A stretch of 64,000 bases of DNA from Rathayibacter sp. VKM Ac-2879. Lineage in GTDB: Bacteria > Actinomycetota > Actinomycetes > Actinomycetales > Microbacteriaceae. The DNA lies in NCBI RefSeq assembly GCF_015351245.1, contig NZ_JADKSO010000002.1:124001-188000 (forward strand), given 5' to 3'. The notes under the pieces are model-generated. The model made no database searches. It saw nothing but the letters and a program-made list of their open reading frames with translations, and was not told the origin of the DNA. Positions 61,984 through 64,000 of the stretch are shown here, in pieces; position 1 is the first letter of the stretch, and each line of letters opens with the position of its first letter. The position numbers were made by a program, and so were the translations under genes.

Positions 61984-62028
61984 GTGCTCTTCGGTCTGCT
62001 CCTTCTTAGCTGCCGCGACGAGATCTGA
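61984..62028 (+). CDS. leuL: leuA leader peptide (leucine attenuator)
   Basis: 14 residues beginning VLFGLLLLSC, with five Leu codons, four of them consecutive (codons 5-8). The GTG lies at the predicted transcription start, so it is likely leaderless. Downstream RNA can fold into mutually exclusive helices whose first strand lies inside this ORF. Ribosome stalling at Leu codons when leucyl-tRNA is scarce would mask that strand. Leucine-rich leader peptides before leuA are known in actinobacteria. Confidence 0.8.
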   Translation: MLFGLLLLSCRDEI

Positions 62029-62119
62029 CCCTCAGGCCTCCCTCGTCGCGGAGTTCGTCGTCGGCTGAGCACGAGTGCACCCGCGAGGTCGATCCGCATC
62101 AGGATCCCCGCGAGACGAG
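62013..62119 (+). promoter_or_regulatory. leuA attenuator: competing RNA helices
   Basis: Segment A CCGCGACGAG (62013-62022, inside the leader ORF) is fully complementary to segment B CTCGTCGCGG (62042-62051). B can instead pair with segment C at 62108-62119, which repeats A with a 2-base insertion and lies shortly before the leuA ribosome-binding site (AGGAGA at 62140). A stalled leader ribosome would cover A and let B pair with C or stay open. Whether control is at termination or at leuA translation cannot be decided by eye. Confidence 0.6.
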
Positions 62120-62134
62120 ACAGAAGCGCCCTGA

Positions 62135-63919
<1,785 letters not shown>

Positions 63920-63947
63920 CGCGCTGCCGGACTCGCGACGCGAGCCG

Positions 63948-63987
63948 ACGGACGAGATCCCCTGCCGGTGCGGGGGATCTCGTCCGT
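63948..63987 (+). terminator. Terminator after leuA
   Basis: 15-bp perfect stem, 63948-63962 with 63973-63987, loop of ten bases, 28 bases after the leuA stop. No U-tract, as is common for actinobacterial terminators. Confidence 0.75.
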
Positions 63988-64000
63988 GAAGGCGCGTCCG

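Overview
The window is a gene-dense stretch of chromosome from a high-GC actinobacterium, most likely of the family Microbacteriaceae (Rathayibacter/Clavibacter/Leifsonia-like; genus not certain). The basis is the very high GC content, frequent GTG starts, GTGA/ATGA start-stop overlaps, actinobacterial gene orders (leuCD-murA-plsC-gpsA-ddl; hrcA-dnaJ-rsmE-HIT-phoH-ybeY-corC-era; leuS-comEA-comEC-holA-rpsT-lepA), F420 genes and a CIRCE element. I see no rRNA, tRNA, CRISPR array, prophage or insertion sequence.

Layout. 1-6.7 kb (+): end of leuC, leuD, murA, plsC, gpsA, ddl and a small GntR regulator. 6.7-8.9 kb: DUF3515 lipoprotein (-), thiL (+), rsmD (-). 9.0-13.6 kb (+): MoxR ATPase, DUF58 protein, membrane transglutaminase. 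13.6-17.8 kb (+): recG, coaD, cofE, cofC. 17.8-22.0 kb (-): class IV aminotransferase, non-specific nuclease, bifunctional PBP with a PASTA domain. 22.0-24.2 kb (+): MFS exporter and YceI. 24.2-26.0 kb (-): App1-type phosphatase, YedK/HMCES peptidase. 26.2-30.2 kb (+): TetR regulator and a four-gene compatible-solute ABC importer. 30.2-30.9 kb (-): DedA. 31.3-37.1 kb (+): cydABDC. 37.1-38.4 kb (-): AlkD-like protein, pabC. 38.5-39.8 kb (+): pabB. 39.9-46.7 kb (+): leuS, comEA, comEC, holA. 46.8-47.1 kb (-): rpsT. 47.5-51.2 kb (+): lepA, DUF1990, hemW. 51.3-51.7 kb (-): DUF4870. 52.0-59.4 kb (+): heat-shock and RNA-metabolism run hrcA to era. 59.5-61.9 kb (+): NarL-type two-component pair. 62.0-63.9 kb (+): leuA with a leucine leader peptide.

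The genes are mostly housekeeping: leucine synthesis at both ends, peptidoglycan precursor and polymer synthesis, cofactors (CoA, thiamine, F420, folate), translation and ribosome maturation, bd oxidase, DNA uptake and osmoprotectant import. I found no defence island or new multi-gene system. The unusual content is regulatory. About fifteen genes have a TANNNT-like -10 placed 6-8 bases before the start codon, the geometry of leaderless mRNAs. Two divergent gene pairs (pabB/pabC, thiL/DUF3515) appear to share one symmetrical -10. Several such promoters put a short leader ORF at +1 (before the MFS exporter, dedA and leuA), with ATGA/GTGA coupling in two cases. The cyd promoter region has an array of palindromic repeats, and the rpsT-lepA spacer carries a G-quadruplex motif beside a 17-bp inverted repeat.
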